NCBI RefSeq assembly: GCF_016924655.1
Contig: NZ_JAFFJU010000004.1
Span: 62,001 to 126,000, forward strand
DNA: 64,000 bases
Direction: 5' to 3'
From: Sphingomonas arenae
Lineage (GTDB): Bacteria; Pseudomonadota; Alphaproteobacteria; Sphingomonadales; Sphingomonadaceae
Both the position numbers and the translations under genes were made by a program. Position 1 is the first letter of the stretch. The number at the start of each line of letters is the position of its first letter. This document shows, piece after piece, positions 44,503-54,010 of the stretch. The notes below the pieces were generated by a model that worked only from the letters and a program-made list of their open reading frames with translations, ran no database searches and was not told the DNA's origin.

Positions 44503-45149
44503 CGCAGCCCCGCCATCACCGCAGCGCCGGTCAGCACCGCGACGGGCACGAGGCCGTCCAGACGGTCGAGCACTCCCCCGTGCCCCGGGATCAGCACGCC
44601 CGCGTCCTTCACTCCGGCCTGACGCTTCATCCAGCTTTCGAACAGGTCTCCCGCCGCAGCGGTCAGGGCGAACAGCGGCGCCAGCAGCAGCCAGTACCAG
44701 TGAAGCTCGCGATAGGTCGCCCACATCCCCGACAGCAGGGTCGCGGCGATGACGCCACCGATCAGGCCGGAGATAGTCTTGTTGGGGCTGATCCGCGGCG
44801 CCAGCTTCGGTCCTCCGAAGGCACGCCCGACGAAGAAGGCGCCGATGTCCGCCGCCCAGGTCACAATGAACGCCCACAAAACAAGGCTGAACCCATCGTC
44901 ATAGCCGCCGGGCATGTTCGCCCGCTCACGGACCCACAGCAGTGCAAGCGCAGGGAGCAGCGCATAGAAGAACCCTGCCACGTGCCAGCCGAGGCCCCAG
45001 CCTCGCACCAGCTTGGACCATTCATAATACATCACGGTCGCGATTGCCGCCACGAAGACGGCAAACACCGTGCCCCCGAACCATTCCGCGGTGAGCGCCA
45101 CCAGGATCATGATGACCCCGGCGACGGTCCGCAGTCCCACTTCGCTCAT
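44499..45149 (-). CDS. cdsA: phosphatidate cytidylyltransferase CdsA
   Basis: A 216-residue membrane enzyme that makes CDP-diacylglycerol from phosphatidic acid and CTP. Six or seven helices are seen, and the C-terminal CDS signature includes PNKTISGLIGG and GDLFESWMKRQAGVKDAGVLIPGHGGVLDRLDG split over about 130-200. It is shorter than E. coli CdsA (285) because the N-terminal helices are fewer, common in alphaproteobacteria. It overlaps uppS by ATGA. The product is used by pssA at 49668. Confidence 0.93.
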   Translation of the reverse strand: MSEVGLRTVAGVIMILVALTAEWFGGTVFAVFVAAIATVMYYEWSKLVRGWGLGWHVAGFFYALLPALALLWVRERANMPGGYDDGFSLVLWAFIVTWAADIGAFFVGRAFGGPKLAPRISPNKTISGLIGGVIAATLLSGMWATYRELHWYWLLLAPLFALTAAAGDLFESWMKRQAGVKDAGVLIPGHGGVLDRLDGLVPVAVLTGAAVMAGLR

Positions 45150-45898
45150 CGCCCGCCGAACCTCCGCTGCCGCCGGGCATATTCGGAAAGGGCCGCGTTG
45201 AACGCCTGCTCGTCGAAGTCGGGCCAGAGCACGTCGGTGAACACCAGCTCGGCATAGGCCGCCTGCCACAGCAGAAAGTTGGACAGCCGGACCTCGCCCG
45301 ACGTGCGGATCAGCAGGTCGAGGGGCGGCAGGCCGTGCGTCTGCAGCAGGCCCTCGATCGCCTTCTCGTCGATCTGCTCCGGCGCGATCTCCCCCGCCAC
45401 GGCGCGCCGGGCAAGCTCCCGCGCCGCCGCCGCGATCTCGCCCTGAGAACCATAGTTCAGCGCCACGACCAGCGTCAGCCGGCTGTTCGCCTGGGTCTGC
45501 TCGACCGAATGGACCAGCCGGTCGTAGAGGTCGTTGCCGAATGCCCCCGGTTCCCCAATCAGCTGCAGGCGCACGCCTTCCTTCTGCAGCGTGTCGAGTT
45601 CCCGCTCGACATAATAGCGCATCAATCCCTTGAGATCGGAGACTTCCTCCTCCGACCGCCGCCAGTTCTCCGAGGAGAAGGCGTAGACGGTCAGCACCTC
45701 GACGCCGGCATCGGCGGCGGCCTGCATCGCGCGCCGCACGGCCTCCGCGCCCGCCCGGTGGCCGGCGACGCGGGGCAGGTGGCGGCGCTGCGCCCAGCGC
45801 CCGTTGCCATCCATGATGATGGCGACGTGGCGCGGGACGGCCGCTGCCAACGGCTCGACCACGTCCGTGGTGAGCGGGGCAACCGCGCGCGGCTTCAC
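45146..45898 (-). CDS. uppS: undecaprenyl diphosphate synthase (isoprenyl transferase)
   Basis: A 250-residue cis-prenyltransferase that builds the C55 lipid carrier for peptidoglycan and the surface polymer. [13 protein letters not shown] (about 24-36) holds the catalytic Asp, then [23 protein letters not shown] and the C-terminal [21 protein letters not shown]. The GTG start overlaps the frr stop as GTGA. The family is usually 230-260 residues. Confidence 0.95.
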   Translation of the reverse strand: MKPRAVAPLTTDVVEPLAAAVPRHVAIIMDGNGRWAQRRHLPRVAGHRAGAEAVRRAMQAAADAGVEVLTVYAFSSENWRRSEEEVSDLKGLMRYYVERELDTLQKEGVRLQLIGEPGAFGNDLYDRLVHSVEQTQANSRLTLVVALNYGSQGEIAAAARELARRAVAGEIAPEQIDEKAIEGLLQTHGLPPLDLLIRTSGEVRLSNFLLWQAAYAELVFTDVLWPDFDEQAFNAALSEYARRQRRFGGR

Positions 45899-46452
45899 TT
45901 GCCGAGGATTTCCTTCTCCTTGGCCGCAGCCGCCGCATCGATCTCCTTGATCGTGTCGTCCGTCAGCTTCTGGACCTCGGTGTCGAGCCGTTTGTGCTCG
46001 TCCTCCGAGATCTCCTTTTTCTTCTCGTCGGTCTTGAGCGCGTCCATGCCGTCGCGGCGCACGTTGCGGACCGCGATCCGCGCCTTCTCCGCATATTGGC
46101 TGGCGAGCTTGGCCAGTTCCTTGCGCCGCTCCTCCGTTAGGTCCGGAATCGGCAAGCGGATGTTCTGCCCGTCGGAGATCGGGTTGATGCCGAGGCCCGC
46201 ATTGCGGATCGCCTTCTCAACCGCGTTCATGTTGGACCGGTCCCACACCTGGACGCTCAGCAGGCGCGGCTCCGGGGCGGAGATGGTCGCCACCTGGTTC
46301 AGCGGCATGTTGGCGCCATAGACCTCCACCTGGATGGGATCGAGCAGCGCAGTCGACGCGCGACCGGTGCGGAGACCGGCCAGGTCATGCTTTAGGGCCT
46401 CGACGGCGCCATGCATGCGGCGCTGGATATCGGCCTTGTTATAGGCGGGCAT
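45895..46452 (-). CDS. frr: ribosome recycling factor
   Basis: A 185-residue protein that splits post-termination ribosomes with EF-G. The full family pattern is visible: [22 protein letters not shown] at the start, [19 protein letters not shown] in domain [18 protein letters not shown], and the C-terminal helix [19 protein letters not shown]. It abuts pyrH with one shared base and precedes uppS. Confidence 0.97.
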   Translation of the reverse strand: MPAYNKADIQRRMHGAVEALKHDLAGLRTGRASTALLDPIQVEVYGANMPLNQVATISAPEPRLLSVQVWDRSNMNAVEKAIRNAGLGINPISDGQNIRLPIPDLTEERRKELAKLASQYAEKARIAVRNVRRDGMDALKTDEKKKEISEDEHKRLDTEVQKLTDDTIKEIDAAAAAKEKEILGK

Positions 46453-47180
46453 CAGTTCACTCCCTCGTTCTGAACGATCGTCGCCGTGCCCTCACCCGCC
46501 AGCACCTGGGCAAGGTTGCCGGGCTGGCGGATGTTGAAGACGACGATCGGGATGTTGTTGTCGCGGCACAGCGCGACCGCGGCCGCGTCCATGACCTTGA
46601 GGTTATCGGCCAGCACCCGCGAATAGCTCAGGCTCTCGTAGCGCTTGGCGTTTGCAACCACCTTGGGGTCGGCATCGTAGACACCATCCACGCTCGTGCC
46701 CTTGAGCAGCGCATCGCAGCCCATCTCGGCCGCGCGCAGGGCCGCTGCCGTGTCCGTCGTGAAGTAGGGGTTACCCGTTCCCGCGGCGAAGATGACGATC
46801 CGTCCCTTCTCCATGTGCCGGAGGGCGCGGCGGCGAATATAGGGCTCGCTGACCGAAGCCATGGGAATGGCCGACTGCACCCGCGTGTCGATGCCCGCCT
46901 TCTCCAGCGCATTCTGCACCGCCAGCGCGTTCATCACGGTCGCGAGCATCCCCATATAGTCGCCCGTCGCCCGGTCGAAGCCACGTGCTGCGGCCGCCAT
47001 GCCGCGGAAGATATTGCCGCCGCCGATGACGAGGCAGAGCTCGTGGCCTTGCGCCTTGGCCGCCGCGATCTCCGACGCCAGGCCGGCCACGGTCTCCGGG
47101 TCGATGCCGAACTGCCCCGGACCCATCAACGCCTCGCCCGACAGTTTCAGGAGGATGCGGTTGTAGCGAGGGCGGGTCAT
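46452..47180 (-). CDS. pyrH: UMP kinase
   Basis: A 242-residue amino-acid-kinase fold enzyme that phosphorylates UMP to [16 protein letters not shown] gives the ATP-binding Lys and Gly loop, [10 protein letters not shown] the phosphate contact, and [17 protein letters not shown] and VDGVYDADP the UMP and regulatory site. It follows tsf on the same strand across a 204-base spacer filled by a palindrome. Confidence 0.96.
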   Translation of the reverse strand: MTRPRYNRILLKLSGEALMGPGQFGIDPETVAGLASEIAAAKAQGHELCLVIGGGNIFRGMAAAARGFDRATGDYMGMLATVMNALAVQNALEKAGIDTRVQSAIPMASVSEPYIRRRALRHMEKGRIVIFAAGTGNPYFTTDTAAALRAAEMGCDALLKGTSVDGVYDADPKVVANAKRYESLSYSRVLADNLKVMDAAAVALCRDNNIPIVVFNIRQPGNLAQVLAGEGTATIVQNEGVN

Positions 47181-47270
47181 GGCTCTCCGATAAGGCAGAT
47201 GAACAAAGGGGCGAGCGCGCTTCTATGGCGCACCCGCCCCGTTGCCAACTGCGGAGTTGGTGCAGGACAG

Positions 47271-47367
47271 CGCTCGTCCTGAGCGGAGGCTCCCTGGAGC
47301 CGCAGGCGAAGGGCGTTGATGCGGGTTAACGCCCCTCGACTTCGCTCCGCTACGCTCAGGACGAGCG
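47271..47367. repeat. large palindromic element in the tsf-pyrH spacer
   Basis: Outer 15-base arms CGCTCGTCCTGAGCG (47271-47285) and CGCTCAGGACGAGCG (47353-47367) are perfect inverted repeats. An inner pair GGGCGTT / AACGCCC lies at 47311-47317 and 47328-47334. The TCGTCCTGAGC core resembles short palindromes seen many times in sphingomonad genomes (recalled, not searched). The rest of the 204-base spacer holds no gene. It may be a REP-like element and may also pause or terminate transcription. Confidence 0.75.
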
Positions 47368-47384
47368 AATTGAGCGCGGCAGGA

Positions 47385-48329
47385 TCAGGCGACCGGCTCG
47401 GCCTTGTTCTGGCCGGCAGCCGCCGCGACCTCGGCCGCAAAGTCGCTCTGCTGCTTCTCGATGCCCTCGCCCAGCTGGAATCGGACGAATGCCTTGAGCG
47501 TGATCGGCGAACCGGCGTCCTTGCCGGCGGAAGCCACGACCTCGGCGACCGGGGTCTTGTTGTCCATCACGAACAGCTGGCTGACGAGCGCGTTTTCCTT
47601 GCGGAACTTGGCGATCGAGCCTTCCACCATCTTCTCGACGATGTTGGCCGGCTTGCCGCTCTCGTTCGCCTTCTCCTGGGCGATGCCGCGCTCGCGCTCG
47701 ATCAGCGCCGGATCGAGATCCTCGGCGTTGAGCGCCAGCGGATTGGCAGCTGCGATGTGCATGGCGATCTGCTTGCCCAGAGCCTGCAGCGTTTCCGCAG
47801 GAGCCGCGCTCTCCAGCGCGACCAGCACGCCGATCTTGCCGAGGCCGGTCGCCGCCGCATTGTGGACGTAGGACACGACCGCGCCCTGCGAAACCTCAAG
47901 CACCGCAGCCCGGCGCAGCGACTGGTTCTCACCGATGGTCGCAATGTTGTTGGTCAGCTTCTCGGCGACCGTGCCGCCGCCCGGATAGGCCGCGTCGTTC
48001 AGCGCCTCGATATCGCTTCCGGTCTCCAGCACGATCTGCGCGACGTTGCGGACGAACTCCTGGAAGGTCTCGTTCTTGGCGACGAAGTCGGTTTCCGAGT
48101 TCACCTCGACAACGGCACCCTTGGTGCCCTGGACGGCGACGCCGACCAGGCCCTCGGCTGCCTGACGGCCGGCCTTCTTGGCGGCGGCGGCGAGGCCCTT
48201 GGCGCGCAGCCAGTCAATCGATGCTTCCATGTCGCCGTTGTTCTCGGCGAGCGCCTTCTTGCAGTCCATCATGCCGGCGCCCGTGCGCTCGCGCAGTTCC
48301 TTGACGGCAGCGGCCGTGATCTCAGCCAT
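47385..48329 (-). CDS. tsf: translation elongation factor Ts
   Basis: A 314-residue nucleotide exchange factor for EF-Tu. [24 protein letters not shown] is the conserved N-terminal signature, and [18 protein letters not shown] the following one; the core domains run to [18 protein letters not shown]. It is flanked on both sides by palindromic spacers, from rpsB upstream and pyrH downstream. Confidence 0.97.
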   Translation of the reverse strand: MAEITAAAVKELRERTGAGMMDCKKALAENNGDMEASIDWLRAKGLAAAAKKAGRQAAEGLVGVAVQGTKGAVVEVNSETDFVAKNETFQEFVRNVAQIVLETGSDIEALNDAAYPGGGTVAEKLTNNIATIGENQSLRRAAVLEVSQGAVVSYVHNAAATGLGKIGVLVALESAAPAETLQALGKQIAMHIAAANPLALNAEDLDPALIERERGIAQEKANESGKPANIVEKMVEGSIAKFRKENALVSQLFVMDNKTPVAEVVASAGKDAGSPITLKAFVRFQLGEGIEKQQSDFAAEVAAAAGQNKAEPVA

Positions 48330-48354
48330 GTTCGTGCTCCTCTTGATCTTTGAG

Positions 48355-48450
48355 CGCTCGTCCCGAGCGGAAGACCCGGACGTGGTCCGGGGCTGAAGTC
48401 GAGGGGCGTGCCACAGCTACGGCGCCCCTCGATTGCGCTCGGGACGAGCG
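48355..48450. repeat. large nested palindromic element in the rpsB-tsf spacer
   Basis: Outer arms CGCTCGTCCCGAGCG (48355-48369) and CGCTCGGGACGAGCG (48436-48450) are perfect over 15 bases. Inner arms TCGAGGGGCG (48399-48408) and CGCCCCTCGA (48423-48432) are perfect over 10. It shares the core and the GCCCCTCGA block with the element at 47271 and is a second copy of the same family. It could form a strong RNA structure between rpsB and tsf. Confidence 0.8.
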
Positions 48451-48464
48451 AAATACGTATTTGT

Positions 48465-49217
48465 CTAAGCGACAGCCGCTTCCATCGGCGGCTCGGCCAT
48501 GGAGCCGATGTCCTCGCCGCGGGCCGAAGCACCGCCCGACCGGCCGGCGGTGGCCGCACCGGCAACCGCTTCGCAGTAGAGGCGGATCGCACGGCTGGCG
48601 TCATCGTTGCCCGGAACCGGGAAGGCGATGCCGTTCGGGTTCGAGTTGGAATCGAGGATCGCAACGACCGGAATACCCAGCACGTTGGCTTCCTTGATCG
48701 CCAGCTCTTCCTTGTTGGTGTCGACGACGAACATCACGTCCGGCAGGCCGCCCATGTCGCGAATGCCGCCGAGGCTCTTCTCCAGCTTGTCGCGCTCGCG
48801 GGTCAGCTGCAGGACTTCCTTCTTGGTCAGGCCGGCGGTGTCACCCGACAGCTGCTCCTCGAGGCTCTTCAGCCGCTTGATCGAGTTCGAGATCGTCTTC
48901 CAGTTGGTGAGCATGCCGCCCAGCCAGCGGTGGTTGACGAAATGCTGGCCCGAAGCCTGCGCTGCCTCGGCGACCGCGTCCTGCGCCTGGCGCTTGGTGC
49001 CGACGAACAGCACCTTGCCGCCGCGGGCGACGCTCTGCTGAACGAAGTCCAGAGCGCGAGCGAACAGCGGAACGCTCTGCGACAGGTCGATGATGTGGAC
49101 GCCGTTCCGCTCGCCGAAGATGTACGGCTTCATGCGCGGGTTCCAACGGTGGGTCTGGTGGCCGAAGTGGGCACCGGCCTCAAGCAATTGCTGCAGCGTG
49201 ACGACAGTTGCCGCCAT
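48465..49217 (-). CDS. rpsB: 30S ribosomal protein S2
   Basis: A 250-residue ribosomal protein. [20 protein letters not shown] and [20 protein letters not shown] at the N-terminus, [16 protein letters not shown], and [13 protein letters not shown] are conserved. The C-terminal ~25 residues are an Ala/Gly-rich extension usual in alphaproteobacteria. A strong AAGGAG-like ribosome site precedes it. It begins the translation and envelope gene block that continues to fabZ. Confidence 0.97.
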   Translation of the reverse strand: MAATVVTLQQLLEAGAHFGHQTHRWNPRMKPYIFGERNGVHIIDLSQSVPLFARALDFVQQSVARGGKVLFVGTKRQAQDAVAEAAQASGQHFVNHRWLGGMLTNWKTISNSIKRLKSLEEQLSGDTAGLTKKEVLQLTRERDKLEKSLGGIRDMGGLPDVMFVVDTNKEELAIKEANVLGIPVVAILDSNSNPNGIAFPVPGNDDASRAIRLYCEAVAGAATAGRSGGASARGEDIGSMAEPPMEAAVA

Positions 49218-49323
49218 AGGGATAACTCCTTCCGGTTAGTCCTCTGGGAAGCGGGAACATCGTGGGGCCAAGGCTCCCCGATGCACCGGGCTATGTTGCT
49301 TCCCATGCGGGTTGAGGCGGCGC

Positions 49324-49351
49324 CCCTAGCGGAGGTTGCCAACGGGCGCAA
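49324..49351 (-). promoter_or_regulatory. candidate rpsB promoter
   Basis: On the minus strand TTGCGC is followed after 16 bases by CTAGGG in CGCTAGGGGCGC, about 105 bases before the rpsB start. The element matches that before rpmE in word and spacing. Other parts of the 248-base spacer between 49217 and 49466 hold no gene. Confidence 0.4.
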
Positions 49352-49364
49352 CCATCAAAGCGGC

Positions 49365-49393
49365 TTGACAGGAGGGAACAGAACGGGAACATT
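49365..49393 (+). promoter_or_regulatory. sigma70-like promoter candidate on the plus strand
   Basis: TTGACA is followed after 17 bases by AACATT. It would drive the small gene at 49466. The -35 word is perfect and the -10 weak. Confidence 0.35.
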
Positions 49394-49465
49394 GGCGGAG
49401 AAGCACGGTTTCTCGCTCCGAAATGGAACCCAAGCGAATCGGACCGTGTTGAAGAACAAAAGAGG

Positions 49466-49705
49466 ATGCCGACGATGCTGACCGCTCTTGTGACCCTGCC
49501 CTTCCTCCTCGCCCTGGCACTGTCCGCAGGCGTGCTCGCCCAGCTGCTTAGGGAGGATGGCGACAAGATGCTGGCCGCGCTCAAGGGCGAATCGCTGATG
49601 GCCAGGCCGGTGCTGACAACCCGCCCGGTGACCGTCCGGCTGAGCCCCCGCCCGCAGCGGGTTGCGGTCAGGCCGTCTGCGCCGCAGTGGCGCGCCGCCG
49701 CTTGA
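49466..49705 (+). CDS. small single-helix membrane protein
   Basis: A 79-residue frame with a hydrophobic helix at about 4-27 (LTALVTLPFLLALALSAGVLA) and a basic, Arg/Pro-rich cytoplasmic-type tail. No family is recognised. An alternative ATG lies nine bases in. A promoter-like TTGACA element precedes it. Its last 38 bases overlap the 3' end of pssA on the other strand, so the extreme C-terminus is constrained by both genes. It may be a real sphingomonad-specific small protein. Confidence 0.5.
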   Translation: MPTMLTALVTLPFLLALALSAGVLAQLLREDGDKMLAALKGESLMARPVLTTRPVTVRLSPRPQRVAVRPSAPQWRAAA

Positions 49706-50438
49706 CCCGCGCGTAGGAGGCAAGGCCCAGCGGGATCGTCGCCAGGTACATGGCGCTGATCGCCAGCAGGGTGAGCCACGGCTCCACGACCAGGGCCGCG
49801 CCCAGCAGGGCGACGAACGCCAGGGCGAAAATCCGGGCTGCGGGACGGATGCGGATGCTCCCCCAGGTGTAGGTCGGAATGGACGAAATCATCAGCAACG
49901 CGATGAACAGGGTCCAGGGCATGACCACGGTCCAGTTGCGGAACAGGTCTGCCCCGCTCACCAGCCACAGGTAGATGGGAACGAACGCCAGCCCTGCGCC
50001 TGCGGGAGCCGGCACTCCCGTGTTGAAGCCCGCCGACTTGTGCGGCTGCTCGGCCGCATCGATCCGCGCGTTGAACCGCGCCAGCCGCAACGCGCAGCAG
50101 ACCGCCAGTGCCAGCGCGGCGATCCAGCCGAACCGGGGGGCGCTGCTCAGCGACCAGAGGAACAGCACCAGAGCCGGCGCCGTGCCGAACGCAATATTGT
50201 CCGCCAGGCTGTCCAGCTCCGCTCCGAATTTGCTCTGCGCCCGCAACAGGCGCGCGATTCGGCCGTCCATGCCGTCGAGCACCCCGGCCAGCACGATCGC
50301 GCCGAGCGCCTTGTCCCACTCGCCCCCGATCGCGAAGCGCACTCCGGTCAGCCCGAAGCAGAGCACCAGCGCCGTGACCGCATTCGGCACCATGGCGCGG
50401 AACGGAATGCCGCGCCGCGCCACGTCGCCGCTGGTCAT
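49668..50438 (-). CDS. pssA: CDP-diacylglycerol--serine O-phosphatidyltransferase
   Basis: A 256-residue membrane enzyme making phosphatidylserine from CDP-diacylglycerol and serine. The CDP-alcohol phosphatidyltransferase motif D-G-x2-A-R-x8-G-x3-D-x3-D is seen as [19 protein letters not shown] with the final Asp in SLAD (about 58-80). Around seven helices follow. The ATG overlaps the psd stop (ATGA), so the two steps of phosphatidylethanolamine synthesis are coupled. Confidence 0.93.
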   Translation of the reverse strand: MTSGDVARRGIPFRAMVPNAVTALVLCFGLTGVRFAIGGEWDKALGAIVLAGVLDGMDGRIARLLRAQSKFGAELDSLADNIAFGTAPALVLFLWSLSSAPRFGWIAALALAVCCALRLARFNARIDAAEQPHKSAGFNTGVPAPAGAGLAFVPIYLWLVSGADLFRNWTVVMPWTLFIALLMISSIPTYTWGSIRIRPAARIFALAFVALLGAALVVEPWLTLLAISAMYLATIPLGLASYARVKRRRATAAQTA

Positions 50439-51163
50439 TGGGCTGTCCCGGTCAGCGTCTTGTCCGCCCCGATCTCCGCCAGGATCGTCTCGCCCGCGAT
50501 GGTCCGCTGGCCGAGCAATACAAGCGAACTCGTGCCGGCCGGCAGGAACACGTCCACCCGGCTGCCGAACCGGATGAGGCCGATCCGCTCGCCGGCGGCC
50601 ACCTGGTCGCCTTCCTTCACGAACGCGAGGATGCGCCGCGCCACCAGGCCCGCGATCTGGGTAAAGCCGATCTTCAGCCCGTCCGGCCCCTCGACCAGCA
50701 TGTACTGACGCTCATTGTCCTCGCTGGCCTTGTCGAGGTCCGCGTTTACGAACTTGCCCGGCACATAGGCGACGCGCTTGACCCGCCCAGCGATCGGCGA
50801 GCGGTTGATGTGCACGTCGAACACACTCATGAAGATGGACACGCGCGTGAACTCGCCCTCACCCAGCTCCTGCCGCAGCTGCGGCGGCGCCGGCACCCGC
50901 GTGATCATCGTGACGAGGCCGTCCGCCGGGGCCACGACCAGCTTGGGATCGACCGGCGTGGTCCGCACCGGATCGCGGAAGAAGGCGGCGACCCAAACCG
51001 TCAGGCCGATCAGCAGCCATCCCAGGAACGGGCTGATGCCCCAATAAACCAGCAGCGCCACCGCCGCCGCGATCACCACATATTTGCGCCCCTCCGGGTG
51101 AACCGAAGGAAATCGCCACTTCACCGCAGTCAGCTGACTGTCGGGCTTTTCGATCTGAGCCAT
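50435..51163 (-). CDS. psd: phosphatidylserine decarboxylase
   Basis: A 242-residue pyruvoyl enzyme making phosphatidylethanolamine. The self-cleavage site is Gly-Ser in RFGSRVDVF (Ser 201 becomes the pyruvoyl group). [16 protein letters not shown] and [10 protein letters not shown] are also typical. An N-terminal helix pair (about 25-55) anchors it. This is the short class of decarboxylase found in alphaproteobacteria. It starts the psd-pssA operon, divergent from icd. Confidence 0.93.
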   Translation of the reverse strand: MAQIEKPDSQLTAVKWRFPSVHPEGRKYVVIAAAVALLVYWGISPFLGWLLIGLTVWVAAFFRDPVRTTPVDPKLVVAPADGLVTMITRVPAPPQLRQELGEGEFTRVSIFMSVFDVHINRSPIAGRVKRVAYVPGKFVNADLDKASEDNERQYMLVEGPDGLKIGFTQIAGLVARRILAFVKEGDQVAAGERIGLIRFGSRVDVFLPAGTSSLVLLGQRTIAGETILAEIGADKTLTGTAQ

Positions 51164-51278
51164 GCGGCTCCCCTACCCTCCACAGTCTGAGCCAGCAACT
51201 GCCCCCGTCCACCGGCGTTGCCATCCCGAGCCTCCCGCCGTAAGGCGCCGCCCGAAATCCAGCACATCGGAAGAGGCA

Positions 51279-52508
51279 ATGGCCAAGATCAAGGTGAAGA
51301 CCCCGGTCGTCGAGCTCGACGGCGACGAGATGACCCGCATCATCTGGCAGTGGATCCGCGAACGGCTGATCCAGCCCTACCTCGACATCGACCTCAAATA
51401 TTACGACCTGTCGATCGAGAACCGCGATGCGACCGAGGACAAGGTCACGGTCGAAGCCGCCAACGCGATTAAGCAATATGGCGTGGGCGTGAAGTGCGCC
51501 ACCATCACCCCGGATGAGGCCCGCGTCGAGGAATTCGGCCTCAAGAAGATGTGGAAGTCGCCCAACGGCACCATCCGCAACATCCTGGGCGGCGTCGTCT
51601 TCCGCGAGCCGATCGTCATCGCCAACGTCCCGCGCATCATCCCAGGCTGGACCGACCCCATCGTGGTCGGCCGCCACGCCTTCGGTGACCAGTACAAGGC
51701 GACCGACTTCCGCGTGCCGGGCCCGGGCAAGCTGACCATCAAGTTCACGGGCGACGACGGTGAGGTCATCGAGCACGAGGTGTTCGAGTTCGAGAGCGCC
51801 GGCGTCGCCATGGGCATGTACAACGTGGACGAAAGCATCCGCGACTTTGCCCGGGCGTGCCTCAACTACGGCCTGCAGCGCCGCTGGCCGGTCTACCTGT
51901 CGACCAAGAACACGATCCTCAAGGCCTATGACGGCCGCTTCAAGGACATCTTCGAGGAGATCTACCAGGCCGAGTTCAAGGCCGACTTCGACAAGGCCGG
52001 CATCGAATACCAGCACCGCCTGATCGACGACATGGTAGCCTCCGCGCTCAAGTGGTCGGGCAAGTTCGTCTGGGCCTGCAAGAACTATGACGGCGACGTC
52101 CAGTCGGACCAGGTCGCGCAGGGCTTCGGCTCGCTTGGCCTCATGACGTCCGTGCTGATGACGCCCGACGGGAAGACCATCGAGGCGGAAGCGGCGCACG
52201 GCACGGTTACTCGCCACTACCGCATGCACCAGCAGGGCAAGGCGACCTCGACCAACCCGATCGCGTCGATCTTCGCCTGGACCGGCGGCCTCAAGTTCCG
52301 CGGCCGCATGGACGAGACGCCCGACGTGGTCCGTTTCGCCGAGACCCTGGAGCGCGTCTGCGTCGAGACGGTCGAAGCGGGTCAGATGACCAAGGACCTC
52401 GCCATTCTCGTCGGCCCGGACCAGCCCTGGATGACGACGGAGCAGTTCTTCGAAGCCATTCGGGCCAACCTCGAAAAGGCGATGGCCGAAGAGAGCGTCG
52501 CCGCCTGA
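51279..52508 (+). CDS. icd: NADP-dependent isocitrate dehydrogenase
   Basis: A 409-residue TCA-cycle enzyme of the eukaryote-like subfamily II, oxidising isocitrate to 2-oxoglutarate. [19 protein letters not shown] at the start, [28 protein letters not shown] with the substrate Ser/Asn, and [19 protein letters not shown] with the metal Asp are diagnostic. The ATG after AGAGGCA is used; earlier codons in the same frame lack these features. Divergent from psd with about 115 bases between. Confidence 0.95.
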   Translation: MAKIKVKTPVVELDGDEMTRIIWQWIRERLIQPYLDIDLKYYDLSIENRDATEDKVTVEAANAIKQYGVGVKCATITPDEARVEEFGLKKMWKSPNGTIRNILGGVVFREPIVIANVPRIIPGWTDPIVVGRHAFGDQYKATDFRVPGPGKLTIKFTGDDGEVIEHEVFEFESAGVAMGMYNVDESIRDFARACLNYGLQRRWPVYLSTKNTILKAYDGRFKDIFEEIYQAEFKADFDKAGIEYQHRLIDDMVASALKWSGKFVWACKNYDGDVQSDQVAQGFGSLGLMTSVLMTPDGKTIEAEAAHGTVTRHYRMHQQGKATSTNPIASIFAWTGGLKFRGRMDETPDVVRFAETLERVCVETVEAGQMTKDLAILVGPDQPWMTTEQFFEAIRANLEKAMAEESVAA

Positions 52509-52512
52509 CCTG

Positions 52513-53724
52513 CTACGCCGCGAGCGGGGACGTCACCTGCTCGCGGCGAATGCCCATCGCGATTGCCCGCCCCGGGACGCGTCGAAGCGCGGGGAACCGC
52601 TGCAGCAACAGCAACGGCAGCGGCACTCCCTGATAAGCCCCGCGCCGCTGCAGCACCGGCGCGAGCACGCGATCCTGTGCGATCTTCTGGACCGCCTGGA
52701 TCAGCTGCGTCGAACGCTGCCGCCGGCGCTGCACCTTGCCGAGCAGATGGTCAACCGAACGGCCGCGCGCCAGCGGCTCTGCCAGCACATTGGCGGCCGC
52801 GACTGCGTCTTGGATCGCCAGGTTGATCCCGATCCCGCCCATCGGCGACATGGCATGGGCCGCATCGCCGATTGCCAGCAGCCCCGGCCGGTGCCAGCGG
52901 GTCAACCGGTCCAGCGAGACTTCCAGCAAGTGGAGGTCGTCGAGCGAGCGCAGGTCGCCCGCAATAGTCCCCAGCCGCGGCTCCGTCTGCTCGATGGCCG
53001 CAACCATCGCCGGCAGCCCCGCCCTCTTCAGCGCCGCCGCCTGTCCTTTCGGAAAAACGAAGGCGCACTGCCAGTATTCGCCCCGATCCACCCGCACGAG
53101 GATGCGCCCCGCCTCCACGGCGATCCTCAGCGTCCCTTCCTCCTGCGTGCGCTTCGGCAGCTCGAACCAGAAGACGTCGATCGGCGAGCCCAAGTCCTTG
53201 ACCGGCAGCAGCTCGTCGACCCGCACGATGCTGCGCCGTCCGTCTGCTGCCAGCACCAACCGGGTGCGAATCCGCTCGCCACTGTCCAGCCGCGCGCCGG
53301 CGATCCGCTCGCCCGCCTCTTCCAGGCTCCGCACGGACGAGCCCATGGTCAGCCGAAAGCCCGGATAACGGCTCGCCTCCTCTCGCAGGAAATCGAGAAA
53401 ATCCCACTGCGGCATCATCGCGATGAACGGCGTGGCGCTCCGCACATGGCTCAGGTCCCCGACGGACATCTCGCGCCCGCCGATCCGCAGCTCCGCCCGG
53501 CTCAGCCGCTGGTGCGGCCGTTCCAGGAAGCGCTCCCGCAGCCCGAGCTCGCCCAGCACGTCCATGGTCGATGGGTGCACCGTGTCACCGCGGAAGTCGT
53601 GGAGGAAGTCGCCATGCTTCTCGACTACCCGCACGCTGCACCCGGCACGCGCGAACAGCAGGCCCGCCATCAGGCCCGCGGGTCCCGCGCCCACGATCAG
53701 CAGGTCGACCTCAGTTGCGATCAG
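52513..53724 (-). CDS. FAD-dependent monooxygenase (UbiH/PHBH-like)
   Basis: About 403 residues. The dinucleotide site is VDLLIVGAGPAGLMAGLLFA near the N-terminus, the middle motif GDTVHPSTMDVLGELGL, and the second FAD motif LLAIGDAAHAMSPMGGIGINLAIQDAV near 290-316. Aromatic-ring or ubiquinone hydroxylation is typical of the family; the substrate is unknown. No ATG, GTG or TTG starts the FAD domain; a CTG overlapping the stop of the previous gene (CTGA) and preceded by GGAGAAG at a good distance is proposed as start. The upstream frame extension overlaps the neighbour gene and looks false. Confidence 0.82.
   Translation of the reverse strand: MIATEVDLLIVGAGPAGLMAGLLFARAGCSVRVVEKHGDFLHDFRGDTVHPSTMDVLGELGLRERFLERPHQRLSRAELRIGGREMSVGDLSHVRSATPFIAMMPQWDFLDFLREEASRYPGFRLTMGSSVRSLEEAGERIAGARLDSGERIRTRLVLAADGRRSIVRVDELLPVKDLGSPIDVFWFELPKRTQEEGTLRIAVEAGRILVRVDRGEYWQCAFVFPKGQAAALKRAGLPAMVAAIEQTEPRLGTIAGDLRSLDDLHLLEVSLDRLTRWHRPGLLAIGDAAHAMSPMGGIGINLAIQDAVAAANVLAEPLARGRSVDHLLGKVQRRRQRSTQLIQAVQKIAQDRVLAPVLQRRGAYQGVPLPLLLLQRFPALRRVPGRAIAMGIRREQVTSPLAA
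52516..52548. terminator. strong hairpin between convergent icd and monooxygenase genes
   Basis: Perfect ten-base arms CGCCGCGAGC (52516-52525) and GCTCGCGGCG (52539-52548) lie eight bases after the icd stop and overlap the last codons of the opposite gene. It probably stops icd transcripts; no T tract follows. Confidence 0.5.
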
Positions 53725-53930
53725 ATCTTCTCCAGCGCGTCCGGCTTGTGCGCCGCCTGCTTGCCCTCGTCCGTTTCCACCAGATACTCTGGATTGTCCT
53801 TGGACGCGGCCACGTGATGGCCCTTGATCTCGCATGCGCTGGTCAGCTTCTTGACCACCTTGCCGTGCGACGTCCCGCCCGAGCTGTGCCACTTCACGCG
53901 GTCGCCGGCCTTGAAGCTTTTCTCCGCCAC
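53721..53930 (-). CDS. DUF2945 (hypervirulence-associated TUDOR-like) domain protein
   Basis: A 69-residue soluble protein with KAGDRVKWHSSGGTSHGKVVKKLTS split by a turn, then HHVAASKDNPEYLVETDEG and KQAAHKPDALEKI. This matches the small DUF2945 family, whose fold is TUDOR-like and whose function is unknown. It is divergent from the Kef-type gene and overlaps the FAD monooxygenase by four bases, suggesting one transcript. Confidence 0.85.
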   Translation of the reverse strand: MAEKSFKAGDRVKWHSSGGTSHGKVVKKLTSACEIKGHHVAASKDNPEYLVETDEGKQAAHKPDALEKI

Positions 53931-54010
53931 TTCTGCTCTCCTGCCACGATGAAAGCCAAACGCCGCTTCTGCTCGCTTGGCTCCGGCCCTTCCGCCTGCT
54001 TAATGAGTTC

